A DNA stretch of 64,000 bases from positions 744,001 to 808,000 of the forward strand of contig NZ_FQYU01000002.1 of NCBI RefSeq assembly GCF_900141855.1. Reading direction: 5' to 3'. Position numbers and translations under genes: made by a program. This document shows positions 57,501-64,000 of this stretch, one piece after another (within the stretch, counting starts at the first letter, position 1; every line of letters begins with the position of its first letter). This stretch comes from Pseudozobellia thermophila (lineage in GTDB: Bacteria; Bacteroidota; Bacteroidia; Flavobacteriales; Flavobacteriaceae). The notes under the pieces were generated by a model. It did no database searches and was not told the DNA's origin. It was given only the letters and a program-made list of their open reading frames with translations.

Positions 57501-57827
57501 CGAGCGCTCAATATCCTCGCCCACGTAAAACTGTACGATCACCATCCCCTGCTCCTTCATCGAGGTCGAATACACGTACTCCACCCCTTTGATGTTCGAT
57601 ATCAGTTTCTCCAGGGGTTTGATCACCCGCGATTCCACCTCGGTGGGACTCGCACCTGGGTAGCCCACAAAAATATCGGCCATCGGCACGTCTATCTGGG
57701 GCTCTTCCTCCCTCGGGATCAAAAACGAGCTGTACACCCCAATGACCATAAATACGATCATCAGCAGCACCGTCAACTTGCTCCCTATAAACATTTTGGC
57801 AATCTTGCCAGCTAAACCTTCCTTCAT
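54591..57827 (-). CDS. RND efflux permease (AcrB/HAE1-like)
   Basis: The ATG at 57827 (MKEGLAGKIAKMFIGSKLT) is preferred; a GTG 42 bases upstream at 57869 would add 14 residues. The ~1078-residue protein has 12 predicted helices and two large periplasmic loops in the RND layout: N-terminal IPREEEPQIDVPMADIFVGYPGASPTEVE-like region, helix-4 motif GIVVDDSIIIAEN with the Asp pair used for proton relay, and helix-10 region TSFIGMIALAGIMVRNSVLLIDF. The VDD motif is of the multidrug/HAE1 type rather than the metal-exporting CusA type, so a copper substrate is not supported by sequence. It works with the adaptor and TolC encoded upstream. Confidence 0.92.
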   Translation of the reverse strand: MKEGLAGKIAKMFIGSKLTVLLMIVFMVIGVYSSFLIPREEEPQIDVPMADIFVGYPGASPTEVESRVIKPLEKLISNIKGVEYVYSTSMKEQGMVIVQFYVGEDIERSFVKLYNEINKHMDIMPQGVTFPLVKTRAIDDVPMLGLTLWSENYDGYQLSQMAQELESEIKKVNDVAITHKIGNQDRQLRVVLDKDKLAASGLDFLTVSEMIKANNAQLNSGSFDKNDTEFLVNTGNFLASVADVENLVVGVQQNRPIYLKQVASIIDGPEVPQSYVSLGFGQGSEKVSDYRSEYPAVTISVAKRKGADAMKIADIVIDKVDHLRTTLIPDDVHVEITRNYGETASHKVSELLLHLIGSIIAVTIVVMLAMGWRGGLVVFLSVPITFALTLLSYYMLDYTLNRITLFALVFVTGIVVDDSIIIAENMHRHFKMKRLPFKQAALYAINEVGNPTILATFTVIASVLPMAFVSGLMGPYMAPMPIGASIAMILSLFVALTITPYLGYVFLREKDKKKGVEEKKEKPLEDTVIYRVYQKFERPLIESKAKRWLFLGLTFLLLMGSMVLFFTKSVAVKMLPFDNKNEFQVVIDMPEGTTLERTGVVAREIGQYLATRPEVVSYQNYIGTSAPITFNGLVRHYDLRGGSNMADIQVNLIDKGERSAQSHDIAKLLRPDIQKIAAKYNANVKLVEVPPGPPVLSTIVAEVYGPDYEEQMRIANNVQDILKNTQDVVDVDWMVEADQTEYRFNIDKEKAMLYGVAPQQIAYTMNMALSNRAITNLYDEDASDQVGVVLALDEKEKSTVTDIAQLKIASKHGNMVPIADLVDIEETTSDKSIYRKNQKRVVYVMADMAGELESPAYAILGMEEKLKEIPLPQGYSISETYLNQPEFEDDYTVKWDGEWQITLEVFRDLGIAFMGAIILIYILIVGWFQNFKAPVVMMVAIPLSLIGIVLGHWIMGAFFTATSFIGMIALAGIMVRNSVLLIDFINLRLAEGIPLKQAAIEAGAVRTTPILLTAGTVVIGAFVILFDPIFQGLAISLMGGTIVSTVLTLLVVPLVYFMIERKNYPEKGSEETVSKIED

Positions 57828-57949
57828 TCTTTCTAGTATTTTGTTTGGGCGTTCGGGCGGGCTTTTCACTCCTACTCCTCGTGTTCTTTGATCTCAAATG
57901 CGATCAAAAACACTGTGGGGTATCCGTTGCAATCCCTAACGCAACTTGT

Positions 57950-59032
57950 TTATTGGTTCGCTATTTTTACTCCGTTGAACAATTTCCCCTCGGCAGAGAC
58001 GATATATTGCTCATCTGCCGAAAGTCCCGACAATACCTCTACCTTATCGCCGATGGTTCTTCCCAATCGCAACCAGCGCAATAGGGCCGTATTGCTTTGA
58101 CTTACCGTATATACCCCGGTCAGCTGCCCATTGTGCACAACGGCCTCTACGGGTATCATTACCGCAGCACTTTGGGTCTTTGGCGCAACGGGAAACTGCA
58201 CCGTGGCATACATACCTGACAAAATGGGGGCATCGGTCTTGTCCAAGATCACTTTCACCAAGTATTGCCCCCCGGTGTTCTTGGCAGAAGTACTTACCTC
58301 TGTTATCTTGCCCTTTACGGTTTTGTTCAAGGCCTTTATCAATACGTCTACTTCCGTATGGTTTTTGATCTGCATGATCTCCGATTCGGGCACCATGGCC
58401 AGTACTTGGTACTCGCCTGGCGATTCCACTTCCAACAAGGGCATGCCCGGGTTGGCCATGTCGCCCGCACTTATAAATTTGTTGGTAACGACGCCGCTAA
58501 AAGGGGCGCGTATATTGGCGTAGCCCATTTGGGCATTTACCTCGTTCTTCATTTGCTTGGCACTCTCCAATCGTGCCTTGGCCATGTTGTAATGGGCGGT
58601 GATATCGTCCAGCTCTTTTTGCGAGGCACTGTTTTCATTAAAGAGGGCCGTAAACCGGTTGTAGTCTTTCTCGGCATTGGCAAAGGCGGCCTCCGCTTCC
58701 GCGATACCGGCATTTACCTGGGCCAGCTTGGCCGATACATCGGCGTTGTTCACGCTGAGCAACAACTGCCCCTTGCGCACCTTGTCGCCCACATTTACAT
58801 AGATCTTGTCCACATACCCCATCATACGGGTACTGATGTTGGCACTCTTGGCCGCCTCTACCTTTCCGCTGGCCGTTAAGAATCCATTGTCATTGTCCTC
58901 CGAAACGGTTTGCACCACCACCTTCACGGCCGGTGCATCGTTGGCCATCGGTTTTTTATCTTCACTACCACAACTGGCCAATAACAAGGTTGCCCCAAGG
59001 GTCGCCGCGAGTATGTATTTTCTGTTTTTCAT
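57950..59032 (-). CDS. RND periplasmic adaptor (membrane fusion) lipoprotein
   Basis: A 360-residue lipoprotein (signal ending LLLASC-GSEDKK). It has the split lipoyl domain (SANISTRMMGYVDKIYVNVGDKVRKGQLLLSV and ANIRAPFSGVVTNKFISAGD), a coiled-coil hairpin between (~85-155), and a beta-barrel and membrane-proximal domain after (YQVLAMVPESEI, TVQFPVAPK, GRTIGDKVEVLSGL). It bridges the RND permease to the outer-membrane channel. It lies between the tolC-like and permease genes. Confidence 0.93.
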   Translation of the reverse strand: MKNRKYILAATLGATLLLASCGSEDKKPMANDAPAVKVVVQTVSEDNDNGFLTASGKVEAAKSANISTRMMGYVDKIYVNVGDKVRKGQLLLSVNNADVSAKLAQVNAGIAEAEAAFANAEKDYNRFTALFNENSASQKELDDITAHYNMAKARLESAKQMKNEVNAQMGYANIRAPFSGVVTNKFISAGDMANPGMPLLEVESPGEYQVLAMVPESEIMQIKNHTEVDVLIKALNKTVKGKITEVSTSAKNTGGQYLVKVILDKTDAPILSGMYATVQFPVAPKTQSAAVMIPVEAVVHNGQLTGVYTVSQSNTALLRWLRLGRTIGDKVEVLSGLSADEQYIVSAEGKLFNGVKIANQ

Positions 59033-59118
59033 GTGTAACGTTTTTTATTTGTCCCTTCCGTTCGTACGAAAAGCTGATTGTTATGTATAATTGAACCTTC
59101 TTTCTTTGCCTTAACCTT

Positions 59119-60426
59119 TTATTCCTTCGTTAAAAATTGAACATAGGCCAGGGCGTAGTTGTATTGAAAAATGGTTGCGAAGTATTCCAGTTGCTTTTGA
59201 GAGAACTGCGTCTCGGCCATCAACAGGTCGGTCGTTTTCTCCAAACCTTGTTCAAACCTGTTGGTGCGTATGCGCAAGGACTCCTCCGATTGCTCCAAGG
59301 CCAATTGGGTAAGTTTCAGTTTGTTCTTGGCATCTTGCAAGCCCCGCTTCGCTTTGTTCAGCTCCAGCTCGCTTTCCGACATGTATTGGGCCAGTTCCAG
59401 TTTCGACTTGTTGTATTCCGCCTTGCTCTTTTGCGATTTTCCGAAACGCTTGCTACCCTCAAAAAGGTTCCATTTAAGTTCCGCACCAAAGAGGTATCCG
59501 TTGGCATCGCCCTGAAAAACCTCATCGTCGTGAAGTTCGTAGGTACCAAAGGCGTTCAACCTAGGCAAAAAAGCCATTTGGTCCGCTTTGTGCATTTGCC
59601 GGTAGGCTTCGGTAGCGGCGTTCATCGCCCTAATATCCTTTCTGTTTTCCGACAGGTCTACCTCGGGTATCGTTTCCTGAAAAACAACCAAGGAATCGGT
59701 AGGTTGCAACACCCCGTTGGTATCGTCGTTCATCAATACCGATAAATAGTTACTGGCATTCAGCACATTGCTTTTGGCATATTGCAATTGGTTCTCTATC
59801 TCGGTAACCCGCACTTGTACGGCCAGCACGTCCGATTTTTGCAGGTAGCCCTGTGCAAAGCTGTTATCGGCAATACGTTTGTTCTCCTGGGCGGTTTCCA
59901 AGGCCTTCTCCAACACCTCTACCGTTTTATAGGCGAGCTGCAATTGCATGTAGGCCTTTTCCACTTCCAAGGCCAGGTAGTCTTGCATCCGTTCGGACTG
60001 TAGCTCGGTGGCCGTCCATTTGGCCTTGGCCGCCTTGCGCTGAAAAATACCGTCAAAATTCAATAAGGGCTGCTGCACCTCTACACGGGTGGCATAATCC
60101 TCGATCTGACGGGGATCGTTCAACAGGTCGGGGTTAAAATCGGCCGCCGTTAAAATTTCTTGGTTCAATTTAGAACCAAAGGCCATTAGGGGGTTGGTCG
60201 TGGCGATACCCGTATGCGAAACACTTATATTGGGCAGTAGCACCGCATTCGTCTGGTTGTAATCGCCTTTTGCCGCCAACACCTCTTGTTGGGCAATTTT
60301 TAGTGTATTGTTGTTTTCATTGACCTTGGCCAGCACCTCGTCCTTTGAAACGAGTACGGGTTCTTGTGCTTCCGCCCCAAAAGCCCCTGCCAAGAAAGTC
60401 AGTATCAATAAAATATGCTTCATCAT
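59119..60426 (-). CDS. TolC-like outer-membrane efflux channel
   Basis: The ATG at 60426 (MMKHILLILTFLAGAFGAEA) is chosen over a GTG at 60441, because the proposed -7 box covers 60441-60448. The ~435-residue protein has a signal peptide and two OEP repeats of long alpha-helical hairpins (VLAKVNENNNTLKIAQQEVLAAKG, VEKAYMQLQLAYKTVEVLEKAL, SESELELNKAKRGLQDAKNKL, SEESLRIRTNRFEQGLEKTTD). It forms the exit duct of the tripartite pump. It is the first gene of the operon that runs to 54048. Confidence 0.93.
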   Translation of the reverse strand: MMKHILLILTFLAGAFGAEAQEPVLVSKDEVLAKVNENNNTLKIAQQEVLAAKGDYNQTNAVLLPNISVSHTGIATTNPLMAFGSKLNQEILTAADFNPDLLNDPRQIEDYATRVEVQQPLLNFDGIFQRKAAKAKWTATELQSERMQDYLALEVEKAYMQLQLAYKTVEVLEKALETAQENKRIADNSFAQGYLQKSDVLAVQVRVTEIENQLQYAKSNVLNASNYLSVLMNDDTNGVLQPTDSLVVFQETIPEVDLSENRKDIRAMNAATEAYRQMHKADQMAFLPRLNAFGTYELHDDEVFQGDANGYLFGAELKWNLFEGSKRFGKSQKSKAEYNKSKLELAQYMSESELELNKAKRGLQDAKNKLKLTQLALEQSEESLRIRTNRFEQGLEKTTDLLMAETQFSQKQLEYFATIFQYNYALAYVQFLTKE

Positions 60427-60440
60427 TAATTTGTTTTCCA

Positions 60441-60448
60441 CAAAATTA
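60441..60448 (-). promoter_or_regulatory. -7 box of the tolC-RND operon
   Basis: The minus strand reads TAATTTTG, a perfect TAnnTTTG match. It lies 15 bases upstream of the chosen start and its centre is 33 bp from the centre of the palindrome at 60471. Confidence 0.6.
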
Positions 60449-60470
60449 CGGTCAGGCTCCGGCCTCCACA

Positions 60471-60484
60471 GTAACCATTGTTAC
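60471..60484. promoter_or_regulatory. Crp/Fnr-like palindrome upstream of the tolC-RND operon
   Basis: GTAAC-CATT-GTTAC has perfect 5-bp arms. Its geometry to the -7 box is identical to that at 51166, with 33 bp between centres. This suggests activation by one shared Crp/Fnr-family protein, which is not encoded in the window. Confidence 0.66.
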
Positions 60485-60521
60485 CATTCAGGGAAGGGAC
60501 CCTGGCCTCATCGTCCGCCAT

Positions 60522-60557
60522 AAAAAAAGACACCCCGTTTACCGAAGTGCCTTTTTT
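60522..60557 (-). terminator. Terminator after the SQR-like operon
   Basis: On the minus strand AAAGGCAC and GTGTCTTT form an 8-bp stem (one G-T pair) with a 13-base loop, followed by a run of seven T. It lies 21 bases past the stop of the DUF6132 gene, and separates it from the downstream tolC promoter. Confidence 0.78.
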
Positions 60558-60577
60558 GAACCCACTTAACAAGCATC

Positions 60578-60772
60578 CTATTTTTTGTTTGACCCCACGA
60601 AGCTGCCAAAGAACAAACCTCCCATCAGGACCCCGTACAAGGTACTGTTCAGGGGTTTGGAGGTAATGGGGCAGCTACCGTCCAAACAGCCTATCTCGGC
60701 GTAGTACAGATAGCCTGCCGCCCCACCGGCAAGCACACCGATCACTATGATCACCATTGTTTTTAACGTCAT
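60578..60772 (-). CDS. DUF6132-like small membrane protein
   Basis: A 64-residue protein with two hydrophobic segments (MVIIVIGVLAGGAAGYLYY and LYGVLMGGLFFGSFVG) and the intervening CLDGSCPITSKPLNST, a CxxxxC pair typical of the DUF6132 family. The family tends to occur with redox or rhodanese-type genes; its function is unknown. Its ATG overlaps the stop of the upstream 47-residue gene by 3 bases within an ATGA junction, so the two are coupled. Confidence 0.8.
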   Translation of the reverse strand: MTLKTMVIIVIGVLAGGAAGYLYYAEIGCLDGSCPITSKPLNSTLYGVLMGGLFFGSFVGSNKK

Positions 60773-60912
60773 AGTCCTTTTACGTTTCTGGTGCCCCCAT
60801 GCCCTCCGGCCACGATCACCAAAATTTTAAGGCTCAACCAAATGAACTTAAAAAATTGGATGATGGGGTTCTGCATAAAAAACCGCTTTGTTCTTGATAT
60901 TCTACGTGTCAT
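60769..60912 (-). CDS. 47-residue membrane peptide coupled to the DUF6132 gene
   Basis: A very short frame (MTRRISRTKRFFMQNPIIQF, then a hydrophobic stretch FIWLSLKILVIVAGG and a Gly-rich tail). It begins 50 bases past the SQR-like stop and ends in the overlapping junction with the DUF6132 start. The coupling, the basic N-terminus and the single helix support it as a real gene. No family is recognised. Confidence 0.6.
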   Translation of the reverse strand: MTRRISRTKRFFMQNPIIQFFKFIWLSLKILVIVAGGHGGTRNVKGL

Positions 60913-60961
60913 TTCTTTAGATTTTTGGGTTTATCCTTTCGCTCCTATACTGTAGTCCTAA

Positions 60962-62416
60962 TTATTCCGGTATCAACCACCAGAAGGGTTTCATCTTCGC
61001 CTTGTAAATAAAGGCGTAGTGCAGGGCCAGTTTTAACCAGTGTCCTGCCAAGCCGATGGAACCAAAGGTCTTGCCCAATTTTCGGCCTTGGGTATCGGGG
61101 TATTTGTGATAGTCGGGCACAATGGGGAAGGTGGTAATGCTCACCCCGCTGCCCTGGGTCATCCCATAACCGGCAGAGGCGATACAGGCCGCGCCCATAT
61201 TCCCCATAGAGCCTTTGTGGTGCAGGTCTTTTTTGCCCTTGATCATATCTATGATATTATCGGCCACCAACTTGGCGGTAATACCCGAGGGCATTCCCGT
61301 ACGTGGCGGTGCCGGGGAAATGGGCGTTCCGTTCTTGCTCGTCCGGGGTCTGGAAATGGCATGGGGCGGCGCAAAGGCAATACCCGGTGCAAATATATTT
61401 TTGTAGGTAGGGTTCTGATAGGTCTCTGGCCAATCTTGCACGCTCCATTCCTCATAAGGTTTGGGGGTGTAATCGGCATCGACGATCATAAAGCCCCTAA
61501 AGAGCTTATCGGTAATATCCTTGTTGTCCTTGTCATACGCCTTGAAGCCATGCCCCGAAAAAGCGGGAATCAACATGGCAAAATCGTAGGTCTCGGTGTG
61601 GAACTCGCCATCAAGGGTCTCGTAATGCGCCACGCCGTCCTCGATCTTGTTCACCCCGGCGCCGATGATCCATTTGATGCCCCGGTCTTCGAAGACCATT
61701 TCTACCATCTCGCTCGATTTCATGATGTTGTTGCCGTAGCTCATGAGCATACCGTCCATGCCAAAATCGCCCAATTGGTGTTCGTTGGCGATCCAAGTGA
61801 TCTCGGCCCTATCGCGCACCCCATGTCGGCGCAGCTCTTTCTCCACATTGAGGATGTATTCGAAGGCAGCCCCTTGGCAAGTGGATTTGGCGTGGCCCGT
61901 TCCTATCAATATTTTGGACTTTTTGCCCTGTTTCATTTCTTGGATCAAGGTGTTAAGGGCCTGCCAGGCATGTTCGGCATGGGTATAGGTACAGACCGAA
62001 TAGGCCTTGTTGGTACCCGGGTTGAGGCCCTCGGTCATATCAAAGGCCAGTTTGGGGCCCGTGGCATTGATCAGGTAGTCGTAGGTCACCTTTTCGGTCT
62101 GGCCCTTAAGGTCGCCCGTCACATATTCGACCTTTACAAAGGGTTTTGGGGTTTCGGCATCGCCCTCGGGGTGAAAGGTAGTTACCTTGGCCTGTTTATA
62201 ACCGATGCCCTTCTTTTTGTAGAGGGGAGGCAAGGGAAACAAGATCTGTTCCGATTTCATTCTTCCGATCCCTACCCAGATGTTGGAAGGGATCCATTGG
62301 TAGTTGCTGTTGGGGGAAACCACCAAGACCTCATGTTCCTTGGGGAGTTTCCTTCGCAGGTGTGCCGCCGCTACGTGACCGGCGATACCTGCACCGAGTA
62401 TAACTATTTTAGCCAT
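60962..62416 (-). CDS. Sulfide:quinone reductase-like FAD/NAD(P) oxidoreductase
   Basis: The ATG at 62416 (MAKIVILGAGIAGHVAAAHL) places the FAD-binding GxGxxG motif at the very start; a TTG seven codons upstream is less likely. The 484-residue protein follows the SQR layout: SPNSNYQWIPSNIWVGIGRM, DYLINATGPKLAFDM, and FAPGIAFAPPHAI with C-terminal KPFWWLIPE. Cys142, Cys180 (STCQGAAFEYIL) and a later Cys (GAACIASAGYG) are candidates for the redox-active pair of SQR, which oxidises sulfide and passes electrons to quinone at the membrane. The substrate is not proven. It is the first gene of an operon with two tiny membrane proteins and a Crp/Fnr-like site upstream. Confidence 0.85.
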   Translation of the reverse strand: MAKIVILGAGIAGHVAAAHLRRKLPKEHEVLVVSPNSNYQWIPSNIWVGIGRMKSEQILFPLPPLYKKKGIGYKQAKVTTFHPEGDAETPKPFVKVEYVTGDLKGQTEKVTYDYLINATGPKLAFDMTEGLNPGTNKAYSVCTYTHAEHAWQALNTLIQEMKQGKKSKILIGTGHAKSTCQGAAFEYILNVEKELRRHGVRDRAEITWIANEHQLGDFGMDGMLMSYGNNIMKSSEMVEMVFEDRGIKWIIGAGVNKIEDGVAHYETLDGEFHTETYDFAMLIPAFSGHGFKAYDKDNKDITDKLFRGFMIVDADYTPKPYEEWSVQDWPETYQNPTYKNIFAPGIAFAPPHAISRPRTSKNGTPISPAPPRTGMPSGITAKLVADNIIDMIKGKKDLHHKGSMGNMGAACIASAGYGMTQGSGVSITTFPIVPDYHKYPDTQGRKLGKTFGSIGLAGHWLKLALHYAFIYKAKMKPFWWLIPE

Positions 62417-62501
62417 TTTGTTTGGTTTTAAGATCAAGCCGGTTCCTTAAGGACAACAGGACATCTGTTTGCCCTTGTGGGAATCCGTAACTCCGATACC
62501 G

Positions 62502-62509
62502 TAAATTTC
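62502..62509 (-). promoter_or_regulatory. Weak -7 box of the SQR-like operon
   Basis: The minus strand reads GAAATTTA, 5 or 6 of 8 matches to TAnnTTTG. It is noted only because its centre is exactly 33 bp from the palindrome at 62532, as in the two better cases. The remaining sequence between 62417 and 62731 shows no gene. Confidence 0.35.
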
Positions 62510-62531
62510 AGGATTTGGCGCAGCGCCTACA

Positions 62532-62545
62532 GCAACAATTGTTAC
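62532..62545. promoter_or_regulatory. Crp/Fnr-like palindrome upstream of the SQR-like operon
   Basis: GCAAC-AATT-GTTAC has one mismatch in its 5-bp arms, and contains the perfect core AACAATTGTT. It is the third member of the set at 51166 and 60471. Confidence 0.58.
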
Positions 62546-62731
62546 AGAAAACGCAGGCATAAAACCACGGCCCCTACCGAAGCCGTAGGGCAAAAGTTTT
62601 TAGGCCGATTACGCTTTTACGTAAGAATGGAATTGTAGGAATTTTTATATTGTAGGAGCGTTTTACCCAGCCACAATCATTTTTAAAACAAGATAGCGAG
62701 AAACGACATTCTCCAATCAATATAAGAACAG

Positions 62732-63028
62732 ATGGAATTAAAAAACGAATACCTTGATGAGAAAGAAGCAAGAACTTTTTTAAAACAATTTACTGGTTGT
62801 GACTATGTTTTTGCTCAAGGAGCTAATAGAAAATGGGGTAAATCTGATGATATAAAATTAGAAAGCAATGCACCTTATTTTCAAATAATGCCTTATACTT
62901 TTGATGATGGATTTTTTATTTGGTATGTAAAAGAGAGACCAGATAGACAATTTTTTGAATTGCGTGAAACTTGTATCATACATTTTTTACATTATAGGAA
63001 AAGATGGTTAGAATTAAAGGTGGAATAA
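62732..63028 (+). CDS. Unrecognised small soluble protein in AT-rich DNA
   Basis: A 98-residue protein (MELKNEYLDEKEARTFLKQF...) with no signal peptide or membrane helix. It is rich in Phe, Tyr and charged residues. I recognise no family. The DNA is far more AT-rich than the operons to the left, and codon choice (many AAA, GAT, TTT) differs accordingly, which suggests recent acquisition. An immunity or antitoxin role would suit its size and context but there is no positive evidence. Confidence 0.6.
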   Translation: MELKNEYLDEKEARTFLKQFTGCDYVFAQGANRKWGKSDDIKLESNAPYFQIMPYTFDDGFFIWYVKERPDRQFFELRETCIIHFLHYRKRWLELKVE

Positions 63029-63184
63029 CCAGACACTTCGCGCTAACCCGCAAGCGTCATGCTCGCATCACATCAAGGAAGCAAGGCTTTTGGATATAAA
63101 ATAAACAACGCTGAAAATGGGTAGAAAATGCCAAAACGTAAAATGTATTTATGCCTAAAATCTGGGAGGTATAGTCATTAAAAC

Positions 63185-63907
63185 ACTTGTGCTACTAACA
63201 AATTTAATAAAACAAAAAATGGCAGACACTCTAGTTTCTGAAAAAATAGGACTTCGTGAAAAAATAACAATTGAAATTGATGGGAAATGGAAAGCAAGAA
63301 ATGTTATTGACTTCTTTAGTTCCATACAGAATTTGTATGACTATTACAGCTGTTTCTTAATACTGTCTGATTTTAAAGAATATTCTAAATCCGAAAAGGA
63401 AAAATGGTATGAAGACCAAATCATTTGTATTGGACATATAAATCAAACTTTTGTTGGCAAATCTACAACCTTCATAGATAGAAAAAACAAATTTTACTTT
63501 TTCGACAAAGATATGGACGACTCTCATGATCTTAAACTAGCCTTAATTGAGCCACTCTTTTTGAAGAAGTTTAGCTATGCTTCCCCTGGCTTTAAAGATC
63601 TCATTGGGGCAGGAGAAGTTATTGGACATCTGAAAGACTTTTGTTTTAAAATAATAGACATTTTTATCACGAAAAACAAAAGAAAAAATGAAGACAGAAA
63701 GGAAAAACTAGAGAATGAAATACTTGAAATAGAGAGAAATAGACAGTTTGCAAAATTGCTTGAAGAAGTCGGATTCGAAAAAGAAGAAATTAAAAAAGTA
63801 ATCCTTAGTGAATATAAAAATGCCCTTCCTATAGTAAAACTAATCCAGGAAGGAAAGATTACTGGTATAAAATAAAAAAACACTAGCGCAATCATCATAC
63901 TTGTGCT
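63185..63907. repeat. Short direct repeats flanking an AT-rich gene
   Basis: ACTTGTGCT occurs at 63185-63193 and at 63899-63907, just before and just after the gene at 63219-63875. A second pair of similar 10-mers, GCAAGCGTCA (63050-63059) and GCAAGCCTCA (63963-63972), also brackets it. The layout is like a cassette unit, but the repeats are short and no integrase or recombinase is in the window. Confidence 0.35.
63219..63875 (+). CDS. Unrecognised protein with C-terminal coiled coil, AT-rich
   Basis: The ATG at 63219 (MADTLVSEKIGLREKITIEI) is preferred; a GTG at 63189 would add ten residues. The 218-residue protein is soluble. The N-terminal ~150 residues are mixed alpha/beta (GKWKARNVIDFFSSIQNLYD). 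Residues ~150-190 are highly charged and likely coiled coil (KNEDRKEKLENEILEIERNR). I know of no function. Similar modules, a small alpha/beta domain plus coiled coil, are seen in stand-alone accessory genes of variable regions. It is flanked by short repeats. Confidence 0.6.
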   Translation: MADTLVSEKIGLREKITIEIDGKWKARNVIDFFSSIQNLYDYYSCFLILSDFKEYSKSEKEKWYEDQIICIGHINQTFVGKSTTFIDRKNKFYFFDKDMDDSHDLKLALIEPLFLKKFSYASPGFKDLIGAGEVIGHLKDFCFKIIDIFITKNKRKNEDRKEKLENEILEIERNRQFAKLLEEVGFEKEEIKKVILSEYKNALPIVKLIQEGKITGIK

Positions 63908-64000
63908 GTAAAAAAGCAAACAGGGACACGAACAACAATACACAAAGATCAAATGCCCATTTGCAAGCCTCACCGGAGCACGCAGCGGAGAAATTCCCCC
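63876..64000. other. Last 125 bases, no gene seen
   Basis: The sequence rises in GC content toward the end and contains the second copies of the short repeats. No coding frame or RNA signature is visible. Confidence 0.4.

Noticed and set aside
54591-57869. Assigning the RND permease to copper export (CusA type) because of the copper receptor nearby
   Set aside because: The helix-4 motif is VDD of the HAE1 type, and the methionine pairs expected in CusA are not evident.
61040-62431. A 463-residue plus-strand frame opposite the SQR-like gene
   Set aside because: Frame length comes from the codon bias of the minus-strand gene; the minus frame has the FAD motif and SQR landmarks, the plus frame has none.
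63030-63075. Integron attC site
   Set aside because: The expected core and inverse-core heptamers do not match and no integrase is in view; only a cassette-like layout is claimed.

Overview
The window looks like chromosome of a marine, alga-associated member of Bacteroidota, probably Flavobacteriaceae. Evidence: two SusC/SusD pairs, a hybrid two-component regulator, lipoprotein signals ending in L-x-S-C or similar, Bacteroidota-type -7 boxes (TAnnTTTG), and a carbohydrate-active set (GH117-like, sulfatases, heparinase II/III-like lyase, GH29, GH88, GH97) typical of algal-polysaccharide users. I do not name the genus. Genes are dense and mostly in long co-directional operons. The last ~1.4 kb is clearly more AT-rich than the rest. 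I saw no tRNA, rRNA, CRISPR array or intact insertion sequence.

Bases 1-25,341 hold polysaccharide utilisation locus 1 and its regulator. A minus-strand operon (13,574 down to 1, running off the window) encodes a GH88 unsaturated uronyl hydrolase, an esterase, a SusB-like GH97, a beta-helix protein fused to a PDZ domain, a GH29 fucosidase, a second beta-helix protein, a heparinase II/III-like lyase and the start of another secreted protein. Divergent from it are susC1/susD1 (14,281-19,509), closed by a strong terminator. A hybrid two-component sensor/AraC regulator (23,808-19,648) converges on them. Lyase plus GH88 implies a uronic-acid-containing polysaccharide; GH29 implies alpha-L-fucose or a related sugar.

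Bases 24,190-47,174 hold locus 2, one long minus-strand gene train: susC2, susD2, a sodium/solute symporter, a cytoplasmic FAD oxidoreductase, a doubly deleted GH97, GH2, two sulfatases, two clan GH-F beta-propeller enzymes (one GH117-like), a GH9-like protein and a lactonase-like beta-propeller. A GntR/LacI-type regulator (46,158) is divergent from susC2. The content suggests a sulfated, galactan-like substrate. A 17-bp direct-repeat motif lies just past the putative promoter of susC2, upstream of the regulator gene, and just past the putative promoter of a second operon at 50,810-47,902 (exported FAD oxidoreductase plus a protein with a flavinylation motif). It may define a small regulon.

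Bases 47,180-47,895 carry the remains of a carbon-starvation (CstA-type) transporter gene.

Bases 51,166-62,545 look like a copper/redox module: a Cys-rich small membrane protein and an OprC-like copper receptor (+ strand), an RND efflux operon ending in a PII-like protein and a DUF2892 protein (- strand), and an SQR-like flavoprotein operon with two tiny membrane proteins (- strand). All three operons carry a Crp/Fnr-like palindrome whose centre lies 33 bp from the centre of a proposed -7 box, which suggests co-regulation.

Bases 62,570-64,000 are AT-rich accessory DNA with two unrecognised genes and short repeats.
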